Below, piece by piece: positions 22,880 to 29,938 of a stretch of DNA of 31,161 nt. The stretch is taken from the IMG/VR virus record IMGVR_UViG_3300030090_006274, positions 1-31,161 of that record. The stretch is one strand, 5' to 3'. The position numbers and the translations under genes are program-made. Origin of the DNA: a virus. The notes below the pieces were generated by a model. It worked only from the letters and a program-made list of their open reading frames with translations, searched no databases and was not told where the DNA came from. The number at the start of each line of letters is the position of its first letter. Position 1 is the first letter of the stretch.

Positions 22880-23040
22880 TTTTTATCTTTTAAGTTTTTT
22901 AACTTTTCCAATACAAGTTGGTCAGGCTCTTGTAAAGAATCAGAAAGCATTAGATATTTAATTGTATAACCTGATGGAATTTTTGCACCTTCATGACAAG
23001 GAATAGTTATTATATCTTTATTAAATTTATTTGTTATCAT
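22876..23040 (-). CDS. Small unknown protein (54 aa)
   Basis: A frame from ATG at 23040 to the TGA at 22876-22878 that overlaps the Bbp19-like start (ATGA). It starts MITNKFNKDIITIP and has a central P-S-G-Y-T-I-K-Y-L-M-L-S and a helical lysine-rich end. It begins one base after the preceding gene's stop. The tight fit on both sides makes it a likely gene; no family is recognised. Confidence 0.6.
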   Translation of the reverse strand: MITNKFNKDIITIPCHEGAKIPSGYTIKYLMLSDSLQEPDQLVLEKLKNLKDKK

Positions 23041-23041
23041 T

Positions 23042-23530
23042 TTAATTATCTTTAAATGTAATATCTTTTTTAGAATATAAATGCTTTAAGCCATTACTAT
23101 ATATAACTTCATTTACGCACTTATCAGTTGAAGCCCTTACGCTACAAGGTTTTGTTTGGTCTGTATCTACAAAAATAGACATTTCTTTTATTTGTCTTTT
23201 TTGCAACATATTATCATATAGATCTTGTCCTATCTCATAATCAATTTCAATACAATCATCATAATATTTTTTAAGCTCTTGCAAAGAACTAAAAACCTTA
23301 TCTATATCAATTAAAGTGTTAGACTCTTTATTTATTTTTTCATTGTTATACAGTACATGATATTGGAAATGATTAACAATAGCTCCGTATCCCTCCCTTT
23401 CTTGCCTTACAATAACTGATAAAGAATTAATTTTTCCTCTAATAGGTTTATTTGTAATTTTACAAAGAAAATAAACAACATCATTTTGTTTAAATCTTAA
23501 TTTAGGTTTTTTTATATATGTTTTTGTCAT
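23042..23530 (-). CDS. Unknown cargo-block protein (162 aa)
   Basis: A soluble protein with a beta-rich first half that reads like a small barrel (L-R-F-K-Q-N-D-V-V-Y-F-L, G-A-I-V-N-H-F-Q-Y-H-V-L-Y). A helical stretch follows (V-F-S-S-L-Q-E-L-K-K-Y-Y-D-D-C). The opening Q-N-D-V-V-Y-F and I-R-G-K-I-N-S-L resemble the KOW/SH3-like domains of small phage proteins that bind nucleic acid or protein. No catalytic motif is seen. It is coupled to the secreted PD-(D/E)XK-like gene by ATGA. Confidence 0.55.
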   Translation of the reverse strand: MTKTYIKKPKLRFKQNDVVYFLCKITNKPIRGKINSLSVIVRQEREGYGAIVNHFQYHVLYNNEKINKESNTLIDIDKVFSSLQELKKYYDDCIEIDYEIGQDLYDNMLQKRQIKEMSIFVDTDQTKPCSVRASTDKCVNEVIYSNGLKHLYSKKDITFKDN

Positions 23531-23955
23531 TGATATATTTTAATTACTTCTATTTTATTAATTAAGTTTTTATTAATAATCTCTATTCTAGGTATATATC
23601 TTTTAAACTGCTTTTCAGTTCCTATTAATGCACAAACAGGCTTTCTTTTGTATTCACAAGAAAAAAGTAATTGTTTTTTCTCATTATCAGATAGATTATC
23701 GCATATAATATTTATTTTTTCAGCATAGTATATCGCTTGTCCTGCACATTCTGCCCATTTAGGGGCGAAGTCATGTTCTATAGCCTTTGTATCAGTTAGA
23801 CAATCAATTCTAGTTTTATCTTCTAGTTTATATTCTGTTTTTCCTCCTAAATTATCACAATGTATATCTTGATAATATCTTTCTTTTTTCTTTGCGTTTG
23901 CTTGAAATGTAAAGCTATAAAATATTAATAATGATGTTAAAATTATTTTTTCCAT
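23527..23955 (-). CDS. Secreted PD-(D/E)XK-like protein (142 aa)
   Basis: A signal peptide (residues 1-21, cleaved after A-N-A) precedes a domain with G-K-T-E41-Y-K-L-E-D, R-I-D51-C-L-T-D, A-I-E60-H-D62-F-A-P-K66-W-A-E and G-Q73-A-I-Y-Y. This is the core of a small phage and proteobacterial family that looks like a PD-(D/E)XK nuclease, with E41, D51, E60/D62, K66 and Q73 all kept. Four further cysteines in the second half fit periplasmic disulfides. A nuclease-like protein sent to the periplasm could attack incoming DNA; that is inference. It overlaps neighbours on both sides. Confidence 0.65.
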   Translation of the reverse strand: MEKIILTSLLIFYSFTFQANAKKKERYYQDIHCDNLGGKTEYKLEDKTRIDCLTDTKAIEHDFAPKWAECAGQAIYYAEKINIICDNLSDNEKKQLLFSCEYKRKPVCALIGTEKQFKRYIPRIEIINKNLINKIEVIKIYQ

Positions 23956-24125
23956 TTTGTTATTTTAAAATTTTTAATTAATTTTTCTGTTAAGGGAGTT
24001 TTGCAAACCCCTATCAAAAAATATTTACCATCTTCTACTATAACTTTTTGAAAAGATTGCCCTTTTTTCGTGTTTACAATGACTTGGTCGTTATCAGCAA
24101 GTTTATTTTCGTTAATATCTTTCAT
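23943..24125 (-). CDS. Small beta-rich protein, unknown (60 aa)
   Basis: Strands D-Q-V-I-V-N-T, Q-K-V-I-V-E-D-G-K-Y-F-L-I-G-V and a basic end (K-N-F-K-I-T-K-W-K-K) suggest a small SH3-like barrel. No signal peptide is seen, unlike its downstream neighbour. It overlaps that neighbour by 13 bases. No family is recognised. Confidence 0.5.
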   Translation of the reverse strand: MKDINENKLADNDQVIVNTKKGQSFQKVIVEDGKYFLIGVCKTPLTEKLIKNFKITKWKK

Positions 24126-24129
24126 TATT

Positions 24130-24492
24130 TTATTTAAGTTTTTCCTCTGCTTTTTTGTCCCAACCTAATATTTTACAACAAATAACAATAATGTTCATTC
24201 CTGCTAGATATGGTAAAGCCATTTTTATAATAGGCGGAGTTATTACTAAATTAGCAACAAAATATAAAGATATTGTTGATATAAATATTGCTATATACTC
24301 ATTTTGAAACAGTTTTAAAAACCTATTGTCTTCTTTTAAGCCAAATAACTTTAATATAAAGGTAGGTAAAAAACCAACAATGATTTTATTGGTCTCATTA
24401 TAGATTTTAATTAGCTTTAGTAATAGTTTTGATAGTTTTTTTAATAAACTATCTCTATTAATAATTATTAAATCTAAATCATTATTTTTCAT
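24130..24492 (-). CDS. Integral membrane protein, possible holin-type (120 aa)
   Basis: A basic amphipathic N-terminal half (L-L-K-K-L-S-K-L-L-L-K-L-I-K) leads into a weak hydrophobic stretch at about 37-50. Two clear membrane segments follow, at about 66-86 and 91-110, with a charged end (D-K-K-A-E-E-K-L-K). Size and layout resemble phage holins, but it lies far from the lysis cassette. It may instead be a membrane partner of the secreted protein two genes downstream. The leader before its downstream neighbour carries the ACTTAAATAAAATA motif. Confidence 0.55.
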   Translation of the reverse strand: MKNNDLDLIIINRDSLLKKLSKLLLKLIKIYNETNKIIVGFLPTFILKLFGLKEDNRFLKLFQNEYIAIFISTISLYFVANLVITPPIIKMALPYLAGMNIIVICCKILGWDKKAEEKLK

Positions 24493-24667
24493 TTCTTTTT
24501 ACTACATTTAAAATCGTTTGATTACAACACCCCCATTTTTCAGCTATTTCTTTAAGTGTCATTGCTTTTCTATCTTCAATAATTCGCTTTTCTTGTTCTT
24601 TTGTAAATTTTCTAGGTCTGTTCGGTGGTTTTTTAGGGTGTATATAACCACATTGAGGGCATTTCAT
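24482..24667 (-). CDS. Small HTH protein with a C-P-x-C-G knuckle (61 aa)
   Basis: C3-P-Q-C6-G-Y with H10 forms a single zinc-knuckle half. After a basic R-P-R-K-F-T-K-E-Q linker comes an HTH (M-T-L-K-E-I-A-E-K-W-G-C-C-N-Q-T-I-L-N-V-V at 36-56) like those of Hin-type resolvases. Two adjacent cysteines (47, 48) in the turn could complete a metal site. It probably binds DNA and may control the cargo block or late genes. It overlaps both neighbours (4 and 11 bases). Confidence 0.7.
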   Translation of the reverse strand: MKCPQCGYIHPKKPPNRPRKFTKEQEKRIIEDRKAMTLKEIAEKWGCCNQTILNVVKRNEK

Positions 24668-25221
24668 AAGCTGTAAATTTCTTGACTGTCTAAGTTTTTA
24701 TAAAAATGATTAAAAGTTTTCTTAAAATAGACGTCTACTTTATTATAAACAATTTCTGCCTCTTCTTTGGTTTTATAAGCTCCCCATTTTACAGTTGTTC
24801 TTCTATCTTCTAGCTCAAATTCTACTGTAAATAGTTTCTCTCTAAGCGTCTTAACAATCATCTCTTTAAGTTTTTTTTTATCGAGCTTTTTTATATGGTT
24901 AAAAATATCTTCTTTTTTTTTAAATTTATGTTCTCTTTTAAATTTTTCAACAATCGCAGAAGCCTTATATTGACTTAATAAGAGAAAGTTTATATTAGAA
25001 TTATCTTCGTACAATTGGCGATGAAAGTCATCTAAATTAACTTTTCCTTTTTGATGAATTAAAATCATTTCTTTAAATAGCTCTTCTATTTCTTCGTTTA
25101 TCTCTTCTTCTTTAACTGGCGATTTATTATCTACATTTCGTTTAATACAATAAGATTCTATATCCCTTATATCTATTGGCTTATAATTAGAGAATCTAAT
25201 TTTCCATAATGGATTGCTCAT
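24664..25221 (-). CDS. Unknown protein at the head of the cargo block (185 aa)
   Basis: A charged helical protein with a C-terminal strand-helix piece (F-T-V-E-F-E-L, then K-W-G-A-Y-K-T-K-E-E-A-E-I-V-Y-N at about 145-160). That piece recalls the small DNA-contacting beta-sheet domains (AP2-like) of phage proteins, but the match is weak. It is the first gene after a likely promoter and the G-rich gap downstream of portal. Its start has the leader AACTAAAATTAAATAAATT. Confidence 0.55.
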   Translation of the reverse strand: MSNPLWKIRFSNYKPIDIRDIESYCIKRNVDNKSPVKEEEINEEIEELFKEMILIHQKGKVNLDDFHRQLYEDNSNINFLLLSQYKASAIVEKFKREHKFKKKEDIFNHIKKLDKKKLKEMIVKTLREKLFTVEFELEDRRTTVKWGAYKTKEEAEIVYNKVDVYFKKTFNHFYKNLDSQEIYSL

Positions 25222-25258
25222 AATTTATTTAATTTTAGTTTTATTGAAAATAAATATT

Positions 25259-25287
25259 TATATAATAACTAAATTACTTATTGTCAA
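25259..25287 (-). promoter_or_regulatory. Likely sigma70-type promoter for the cargo block
   Basis: On the minus strand TTGACA (25287 to 25282) is followed after 17 bases by TATATA (25264 to 25259), with TATAAA available two bases further on. The -35 box is exact. It points leftward and lies 38 bases before the ATG at 25221. It would give the cargo block, scaffold and capsid an extra start of transcription independent of the terminase-portal message. Confidence 0.6.
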
Positions 25288-25385
25288 CAAAAAGTATCTT
25301 GCTTTTTAGGGGGGGCTTAGCACGGTGGGGAAAGTTGTCTAAAGTCAATAAATAGGGGAGGTCTTGAAATTGGCTAAATATAGGA
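25288..25385. other. G-rich non-coding island next to portal
   Basis: On the plus strand this gap contains a run of seven G (25309-25315), then GGTGGGG (25324-25330) and GGGGAGG (25355-25361). Such runs are rare in this AT-rich genome. No gene is seen in it. The runs could stack as a G-quadruplex, stall a polymerase, or mark a packaging or replication site. Which of these applies cannot be read from sequence. Confidence 0.5.
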
Positions 25386-27008
25386 TTATTGTTGCGTTTT
25401 GGCTATTTCTCCCACTACTTTACCTTGTTCAAGGGATTGCATTTGTTTTTGCTGTTCCGTTCTTTCTTTTCTTACTTGCTCAACCTTATCTTCATCTCTA
25501 TACAAATGTGCGTCAATGTCCAATATGTCGCCATATTTTTTAGTTATCTTGTCAAAGTCAATCAAATCTAACACTTGAGGTTGTACTTGTGCCAAATTGG
25601 AAACATTGCCGATAAATTTTTCAATCATGGTAGCTTGATTCATCTTTTGCGATTGTGTAACTGGATTATTGTAAATAACTTTAAATTCCTTACCTTTTAT
25701 TTCTTTTGGCAATTCTTTATTAAATAAGCCATTGCCTTTTATTAATTCTCCGTTCTCATCATATATCTTATTAAAAATAATATGAAAAGTTGAATTTAAT
25801 AAATCTTCTGTAAATTGCATAATACCGACCGCAAACTCCCCCATAATTCTATAAGATTCTGCCCTTAACTCTAATACTTGGGTCGCTGTTGCTCTAGGGT
25901 CATCAAATATTTTTAGCTTATCTAAGAAAAATACCTTTTCTATTGTGTCAAACTTTCTACTCATAAGGTTTTCATCTTCCCTAATATCGCCCACAACCAC
26001 TAAAGGCTCAATAGGGGATGTATTACCGATAGCTGTTTTAGTGGCATAGTTACAAGCTCCTGCTCTTAGATTTATAGGGTCATCAAACATCTCCCCATAT
26101 ACCACTAAGGGCGGACTAGCCTTTTTCTCTACTAGATTATTGTGTTGTTTGCTTATTTCTTGCACTTGTGAAGAATCTGCAAATGCTAAATGCCCCCGCC
26201 CTGTTCCGTATAAGTCTTGCGTTGCTTTTTCTGATCTCGCAACGGCAAAGGGGAATTGACTAAATCCTATTTCTTTTATCTCGCTTTGCTTGTCTACTTC
26301 GTACCATTTACCAGCAATAGGCATATTTAATTGATCTAATTTGTTTTCATCATATCTTTCCCTAGGATATATGATTAATTGAATATCAAATTCTTTATTG
26401 TCATCTTTTTCATTTCTGATTTTATCACTTAATTTTGCGTCTTTATCCTCTTCCCACTTATCAAGTAACTGTTTTTTTGTCATCTTGTAGCTTAATATAA
26501 CGCAATCAACGAATCCCTCTGAATCTTCACTAATCAAAAAGTTTTTAACTGATATTGTCTTGTAGTTAAGTGTTGCTTTCTTTCCCTCTTGAATAAATGT
26601 TCCAGATGTGCCGTAAATGATTAAATCTAGTATAGCTTGGCTAAAAGATATTTCAAAGTTGCTCTTGCTTTTAAACATCTCACTCAAAATAACATCTGTA
26701 AAGCTTTCAATCCACTTTTTAACATCATCTTTTTTAGCAACTTCTTTATCAATAGCTGTGAATTGAATAGGGTTTATATTTCTATTAAAAAATAGACTTA
26801 CTACGATTGACTTTAGCGTGTTAGCTGAAAGCATAGGTTGACTTTCGTATATATCAGTAATCTTTTTTTTATCTCCTTTTGCTTTTTCCTGCTTAAATGT
26901 TGCGTTTTGTGGGTCAAATATCTCTGCTAAATGTTGCCAAGTGGTTACCCAGTTAGTTCTATTGTCTTTTAATGACTGTGATTTTTTGATTATTTCTTTG
27001 ATATTCAT
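25386..27008 (-). CDS. Portal, head-to-tail connector protein (540 aa)
   Basis: The start E-I-I-K-K-S-Q-S-L-K-D-N-R-T-N-W-V-T-T-W-Q followed by L-A-E-I-F-D-P is standard for podovirus head-tail connectors. Further family motifs include Y-G-T-G-R-G-H-L-A-F near 266-275 and R-A-T-A-T-Q-V-L-E-L-R near 369-379. It forms the dodecameric ring through which DNA enters and leaves. Length is typical (T7 gp8 is 536). The C-terminus is Gln-rich. Its ATG overlaps the stop of the gene before it. Confidence 0.95.
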   Translation of the reverse strand: MNIKEIIKKSQSLKDNRTNWVTTWQHLAEIFDPQNATFKQEKAKGDKKKITDIYESQPMLSANTLKSIVVSLFFNRNINPIQFTAIDKEVAKKDDVKKWIESFTDVILSEMFKSKSNFEISFSQAILDLIIYGTSGTFIQEGKKATLNYKTISVKNFLISEDSEGFVDCVILSYKMTKKQLLDKWEEDKDAKLSDKIRNEKDDNKEFDIQLIIYPRERYDENKLDQLNMPIAGKWYEVDKQSEIKEIGFSQFPFAVARSEKATQDLYGTGRGHLAFADSSQVQEISKQHNNLVEKKASPPLVVYGEMFDDPINLRAGACNYATKTAIGNTSPIEPLVVVGDIREDENLMSRKFDTIEKVFFLDKLKIFDDPRATATQVLELRAESYRIMGEFAVGIMQFTEDLLNSTFHIIFNKIYDENGELIKGNGLFNKELPKEIKGKEFKVIYNNPVTQSQKMNQATMIEKFIGNVSNLAQVQPQVLDLIDFDKITKKYGDILDIDAHLYRDEDKVEQVRKERTEQQKQMQSLEQGKVVGEIAKTQQ

Positions 27009-27310
27009 TGTCCTAGCTTTTGTTTTATAATGGTAGGATTAAAATCTTGACTCATTCCCGCAAATGTTCTTTGAGTTCTTTGTTTTCTTGCTAGATTTTT
27101 TTTTCTATTTGAATCATAGAAGTCAACTTCCCTTTGTTTTTCCGCTTGTTTTTCCGCTTCTTGTTCGCGTTCCATTTTTGCCATTTTTTCGTTTGCTCTC
27201 TTTTTTTCTAGCTTTTCCGCTCGCCTTGTTCTCTGTGCTGTGTACGCTGCTGAACCTGCACTTGCTACTGCACTTGCTATGTATATCGCTGTTGCTGTTT
27301 CAATACCCAT
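27005..27310 (-). CDS. Small coiled-coil protein between terminase and portal (101 aa)
   Basis: An alanine/serine-rich N-terminal helix (I-A-S-A-V-A-S-A-G-S-A-A) leads into a long charged coiled coil (A-E-K-L-E-K-K-R-A-N-E-K-M-A-K-M-E-R-E-Q, about 31-50). The end is F-N-P-T-I-I-K-Q-K-L-G-Q. Its small size and position recall minor virion or ejection proteins of other podoviruses. The function is unknown. The start has the ACTTAAATTAAATAATT leader. Confidence 0.6.
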   Translation of the reverse strand: MGIETATAIYIASAVASAGSAAYTAQRTRRAEKLEKKRANEKMAKMEREQEAEKQAEKQREVDFYDSNRKKNLARKQRTQRTFAGMSQDFNPTIIKQKLGQ

Positions 27311-27321
27311 AATTATTTAAT

Positions 27322-28635
27322 TTAAGTTATCGCATAAGCTGGCTTTTTAGCTTGTTGATTTAGATTTTGCAACCTTTCAATCTGAATTGCCATATATCTA
27401 AAAGCATCTGCACCGTGGCTTGTCCAATCGTGCAAAGGCTCATCACTAAATTTATTTAGATTTTCATTAAAAACCCTTTTATAATTTTTCAATGCTTTAA
27501 AGCCTTTCTCACAAGTAAGTTTATTAAAAACACATCTGCTGAATATTGATCTAGCTTTATTTATGCCATCTGCGATTGATAGCTTAGGCGTTATATTAAA
27601 ATTAATACCGTATTGCTTAGCTGTTTCTAATCTACTCAATCCACTCGTAAATTCTCTATTTACTATGTCATGCGGGGCATTATGACTATTGTAAATATAA
27701 GGCTTGTTTTTGATTTCCTTGATATAATAATCTAACCCCTTCCCAAAGTCTTCTATGTAGTCAATGATGTTAATAACGTTTCTTTGTTTATCATATTGAG
27801 TAAACCAAATAGCTGTCGAATCTGAAACGCCCAAATCCCAGAAAGTGTTAACCATATAAGCATTGTTATAAGGCAGGTTTGTATATCTTCCCTCTTTCTC
27901 TACAAGCTCTGTTTCAACTCCATAGATTGCCCCACTAATATTAGCGTTAAAATCACAATAATATTCTTGGTTGAATATATCTAAGCCTCCAGTCTGCTTA
28001 GATAGTTCTTCTTTTATGTTTTCAAGTTCTTCTTTTGGTATTGCTCCAGTATCATCAACGGTTAAAACCTGTGCGAACCAGCGTTTAGATTGCCTCGCCA
28101 TTTGCAAAAGGTCGTAAGCGTGGTTGTCTTTGCCATTAGGCGTGAAGTTAAAACCTGCTGTACCTCCGTTTCTTGCCAACATAGGTTGGATAATTTCTGA
28201 CCAAATGCTAGATTTTTGTAAAGCAAATTCACTAAATAAAACCCCTACTGGTCCCGATCCCCTCATTGCATCTTTGTTATCACTACCAATCACCTTATAA
28301 CTTGATCCGTTTATAAATTCCACTTCCATTCTATCGTTACGAATATGCTTAATTAGTTGTTTTGGGATACAATCAAGATATTTGACCCCTTCATGTGTAC
28401 TGGCCTGCCAAATTGCGTTGCGTCCTTGATTATATTGAGGGAAGATATGCCAATAAGGTCCTATTCTTTTATAAATAGCTTTGTAAACCAATTCATTTAA
28501 GCCAAATAAGTCTTTTCCTGCTCTTCTATGCCAACAATAGACATATCTTTTATAGTTTTCTTGTAATATGGCTTTTGCAAGCGGCTTTTGATATTCTGCG
28601 GCTTTGAATTTGTAAGGAAGTGAAATATTAACCAT
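27322..28635 (-). CDS. terL: Terminase large subunit
   Basis: An ATPase-nuclease packaging motor of 437 residues. Walker A is H36-R-R-A-G-K-D, Walker B with catalytic Glu is G-V-L-F-S-E136, and the coupling motif lies in N-F-T-P-N-G-K. The nuclease half has F-W-D267-L-G near 265-269, P-H-D-I-V-N-R-E-F near 321 and a late H-G-A-D-A-F-R-Y. All catalytic positions look intact. It docks on portal and drives DNA into the shell. The small subunit lies one base upstream. Confidence 0.95.
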   Translation of the reverse strand: MVNISLPYKFKAAEYQKPLAKAILQENYKRYVYCWHRRAGKDLFGLNELVYKAIYKRIGPYWHIFPQYNQGRNAIWQASTHEGVKYLDCIPKQLIKHIRNDRMEVEFINGSSYKVIGSDNKDAMRGSGPVGVLFSEFALQKSSIWSEIIQPMLARNGGTAGFNFTPNGKDNHAYDLLQMARQSKRWFAQVLTVDDTGAIPKEELENIKEELSKQTGGLDIFNQEYYCDFNANISGAIYGVETELVEKEGRYTNLPYNNAYMVNTFWDLGVSDSTAIWFTQYDKQRNVINIIDYIEDFGKGLDYYIKEIKNKPYIYNSHNAPHDIVNREFTSGLSRLETAKQYGINFNITPKLSIADGINKARSIFSRCVFNKLTCEKGFKALKNYKRVFNENLNKFSDEPLHDWTSHGADAFRYMAIQIERLQNLNQQAKKPAYAIT

Positions 28636-28636
28636 A

Positions 28637-29077
28637 TTAACTAGTTTTCACGCCAAATCCTGCCTCTGCTCCGTTATGAATATTAACTTGTTTTTCAATT
28701 ATTTTATCTTCTTCTTTAAAATCGTCTTTAAAAGCACTTTTAATATAAAATATAGCTAAAGCAGGGTTGCATTTCTTATCACTAAAAGCCGAATCTCTTA
28801 CATTTTTCATCCACCAACTTTTTCGCAAAAGATAGCATTCTTTTATTGTGTTGCATAAGTCAAGCTCTTCTTCGCTTAAAACCTTGGGATCGTCTTTCTC
28901 TTTTTTTAATAAATTATAATATGAATCCCTTGTAATTGGCAAAACTTTTAACATTTCTTCAACGTGCGCCCCTTCTTTAGCTAATTTAATCATTTCTTTT
29001 CTGTATTCTTCTTTCTGATCTCCCTGCCATACTTCTTTAATAACCTTTCTAGGTCTATAGGGTGGATTCTTTGACAT
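28637..29077 (-). CDS. Terminase small subunit (putative)
   Basis: A 146-residue, mostly helical protein directly before terL. An HTH-like part (M-L-K-V-L-P-I-T-R-D-S-Y-Y-N-L-L-K-K, about 43-60) follows a basic N-terminus (R-P-R-K-V-I-K-E-V-W). A central S-W-W-M-K-N-V-R-D-S-A-F region is also present, as in small terminases that recognise the packaging site. Sequence family was not recognised outright; position and layout carry the call. It is the first gene of the late operon. Confidence 0.75.
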   Translation of the reverse strand: MSKNPPYRPRKVIKEVWQGDQKEEYRKEMIKLAKEGAHVEEMLKVLPITRDSYYNLLKKEKDDPKVLSEEELDLCNTIKECYLLRKSWWMKNVRDSAFSDKKCNPALAIFYIKSAFKDDFKEEDKIIEKQVNIHNGAEAGFGVKTS

Positions 29078-29166
29078 ATTTTTAATATATTTAAATTAAT
29101 TAATTAACTACCATCTCAATAATATACATTTTTTTAAAAAAAAAGCATTTTTATTTATTTTTCTTA

Positions 29167-29195
29167 TTGACATTATAATTTTATAATATTATAAT
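29167..29195 (+). promoter_or_regulatory. Consensus sigma70-type promoter of the right operon
   Basis: TTGACA (29167-29172), a 17-base spacer and TATAAT (29190-29195) form an exact consensus promoter pointing right. It gives a G-poor leader of about 40 bases before the ATG at 29243. The spacer is itself TATAAT-rich. Such a perfect early promoter is expected of genes expressed by host polymerase right after infection. No equally good promoter for the leftward terminase operon was seen in 29078-29160. Confidence 0.85.
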
Positions 29196-29201
29196 CTTTT
29201 T

Positions 29202-29242
29202 AACACCACAACAAACAACAGCAACTTAAAACAAAAAACAAT
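29202..29242 (+). repeat. CA-rich leader repeat, copy 1
   Basis: The leader AACACCACAACAAACAACAG is followed by CAACTTAAAACAAAAAACAAT and the start codon. It has a single G in about 40 bases, so it cannot fold. Copies with the same CA-rich block and the ACTTTAAA core precede other genes of this operon. Confidence 0.6.
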
Positions 29243-29467
29243 ATGAAAAATTTCGCAATAAGTAATCTTAATAGCATAATGTCAAAAGATATAATCATAA
29301 AATCTAAATCCCCTATAAATGCTATTCGTGAATATAAAAAAACAAAAAATATTTATAAAATACCAACCAATCAAGGTGGAGCTAGTTATATGGTTAGAGA
29401 GGTAATTTATAAAAACGATAAAGTATTTTACAAAGCAGGTGGTAAACATAACTTTTACGCAACTTAA
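29243..29467 (+). CDS. First gene of the right operon, unknown (74 aa)
   Basis: A basic protein whose second half is likely a beta hairpin pair (Y-K-I-P-T-N-Q-G-G-A-S-Y-M-V-R-E-V-I-Y-K-N-D-K-V-F-Y-K-A-G split by turns). The G-G-A-S-Y-M-V and K-V-F-Y-K-A-G pieces recur in small phage early proteins of unknown role. As the gene nearest to the strong promoter it should be among the first made. The end of the gene doubles as the leader of the next gene. Confidence 0.65.
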   Translation: MKNFAISNLNSIMSKDIIIKSKSPINAIREYKKTKNIYKIPTNQGGASYMVREVIYKNDKVFYKAGGKHNFYAT

Positions 29468-29480
29468 AAATAAAAACAAA

Positions 29481-29636
29481 ATGAAATTAACTATTGAGCA
29501 ACAGAAAAAACTAGTAGCAGATTCTACTTTTTTTGTCAAATATATGAGTTATGACAACTACGAACTAACAAGAAAAACACCTACCATCGAAGAGTTTTTT
29601 TATTTAAAAAAAGACGAGTTTGAGCATTTAATCTAA
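29481..29636 (+). CDS. Small acidic early protein (51 aa)
   Basis: A start at 29481 is preferred over the in-frame ATG at 29439. It follows the standard leader (CAACTTAAAAATAAAAACAAA) and avoids overlap with the upstream gene. The protein starts MKLTIEQQKKLVADSTFF and is predicted helical, with many aromatic residues (F-F-V-K-Y-M-S-Y-D-N-Y). No family is recognised. Small acidic early proteins often inhibit host enzymes; that is only a guess here. Confidence 0.6.
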   Translation: MKLTIEQQKKLVADSTFFVKYMSYDNYELTRKTPTIEEFFYLKKDEFEHLI

Positions 29637-29670
29637 CGTACAAAATTTAAAATAAACAACTAAAACAAAA

Positions 29671-29886
29671 ATGAAATTAAAAACAGTAAAAAAAAGATTT
29701 ATTAACAGTAAAAAATTTTATTCAAACTGCCCAAAGGAAGCAGAAGAAATAGGCTTAAAATTTTGGAAAGAAAGCATCAAAACAATAAAAAAAATGTTTT
29801 GGCACGCTGGAGAATTCAATAGAACACCAGCTTTTATGATAGAATTTTGTGATGCAACAAATGGAATTGATGGAGTAGAAAGGTAG
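29671..29886 (+). CDS. Small early protein, unknown (71 aa)
   Basis: A basic first part (T-V-K-K-R-F-I-N-S-K-K-F) is followed by a helix (C-P-K-E-A-E-E-I-G-L-K-F-W-K-E-S-I-K) and an end with F-M-I-E-F-C-D-A. No family is recognised. The leader AACAACTAAAACAAAA is of the local type. The TAG at 29884-29886 is followed by the G-free leader of the next gene. Confidence 0.6.
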   Translation: MKLKTVKKRFINSKKFYSNCPKEAEEIGLKFWKESIKTIKKMFWHAGEFNRTPAFMIEFCDATNGIDGVER

Positions 29887-29901
29887 ATTAATATAATTAA
29901 C

Positions 29902-29938
29902 AAACACCACCAACCAACAACTTTAAACTAAAAACAAA
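29902..29938 (+). repeat. CA-rich leader repeat, copy 2
   Basis: AAACACCACCAACCAACAAC runs into TTTAAACTAAAAACAAA and the ATG at 29939. It has no G at all. It matches copy 1 and the leaders at 30195 and 30573 in both the CA-rich block and the CAACTTTAAA core. Confidence 0.65.

Noticed and set aside
29078-29166. Leftward promoter for the terminase operon
   Set aside because: TTGAGA occurs on the minus strand but no good -10 box lies at the right distance; a phage-specific promoter or activator cannot be excluded.
29439-29480. Extended N-terminus of the 51-residue early protein
   Set aside because: The earlier ATG lies inside the upstream gene and lacks a leader, while the ATG at 29481 follows the standard one.
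29282-29539. Minus-strand hydrophobic frame that looks like a membrane protein
   Set aside because: It is the antisense of two plus-strand early genes and their leader; antisense of lysine-rich genes reads as Phe/Leu and mimics membrane segments.
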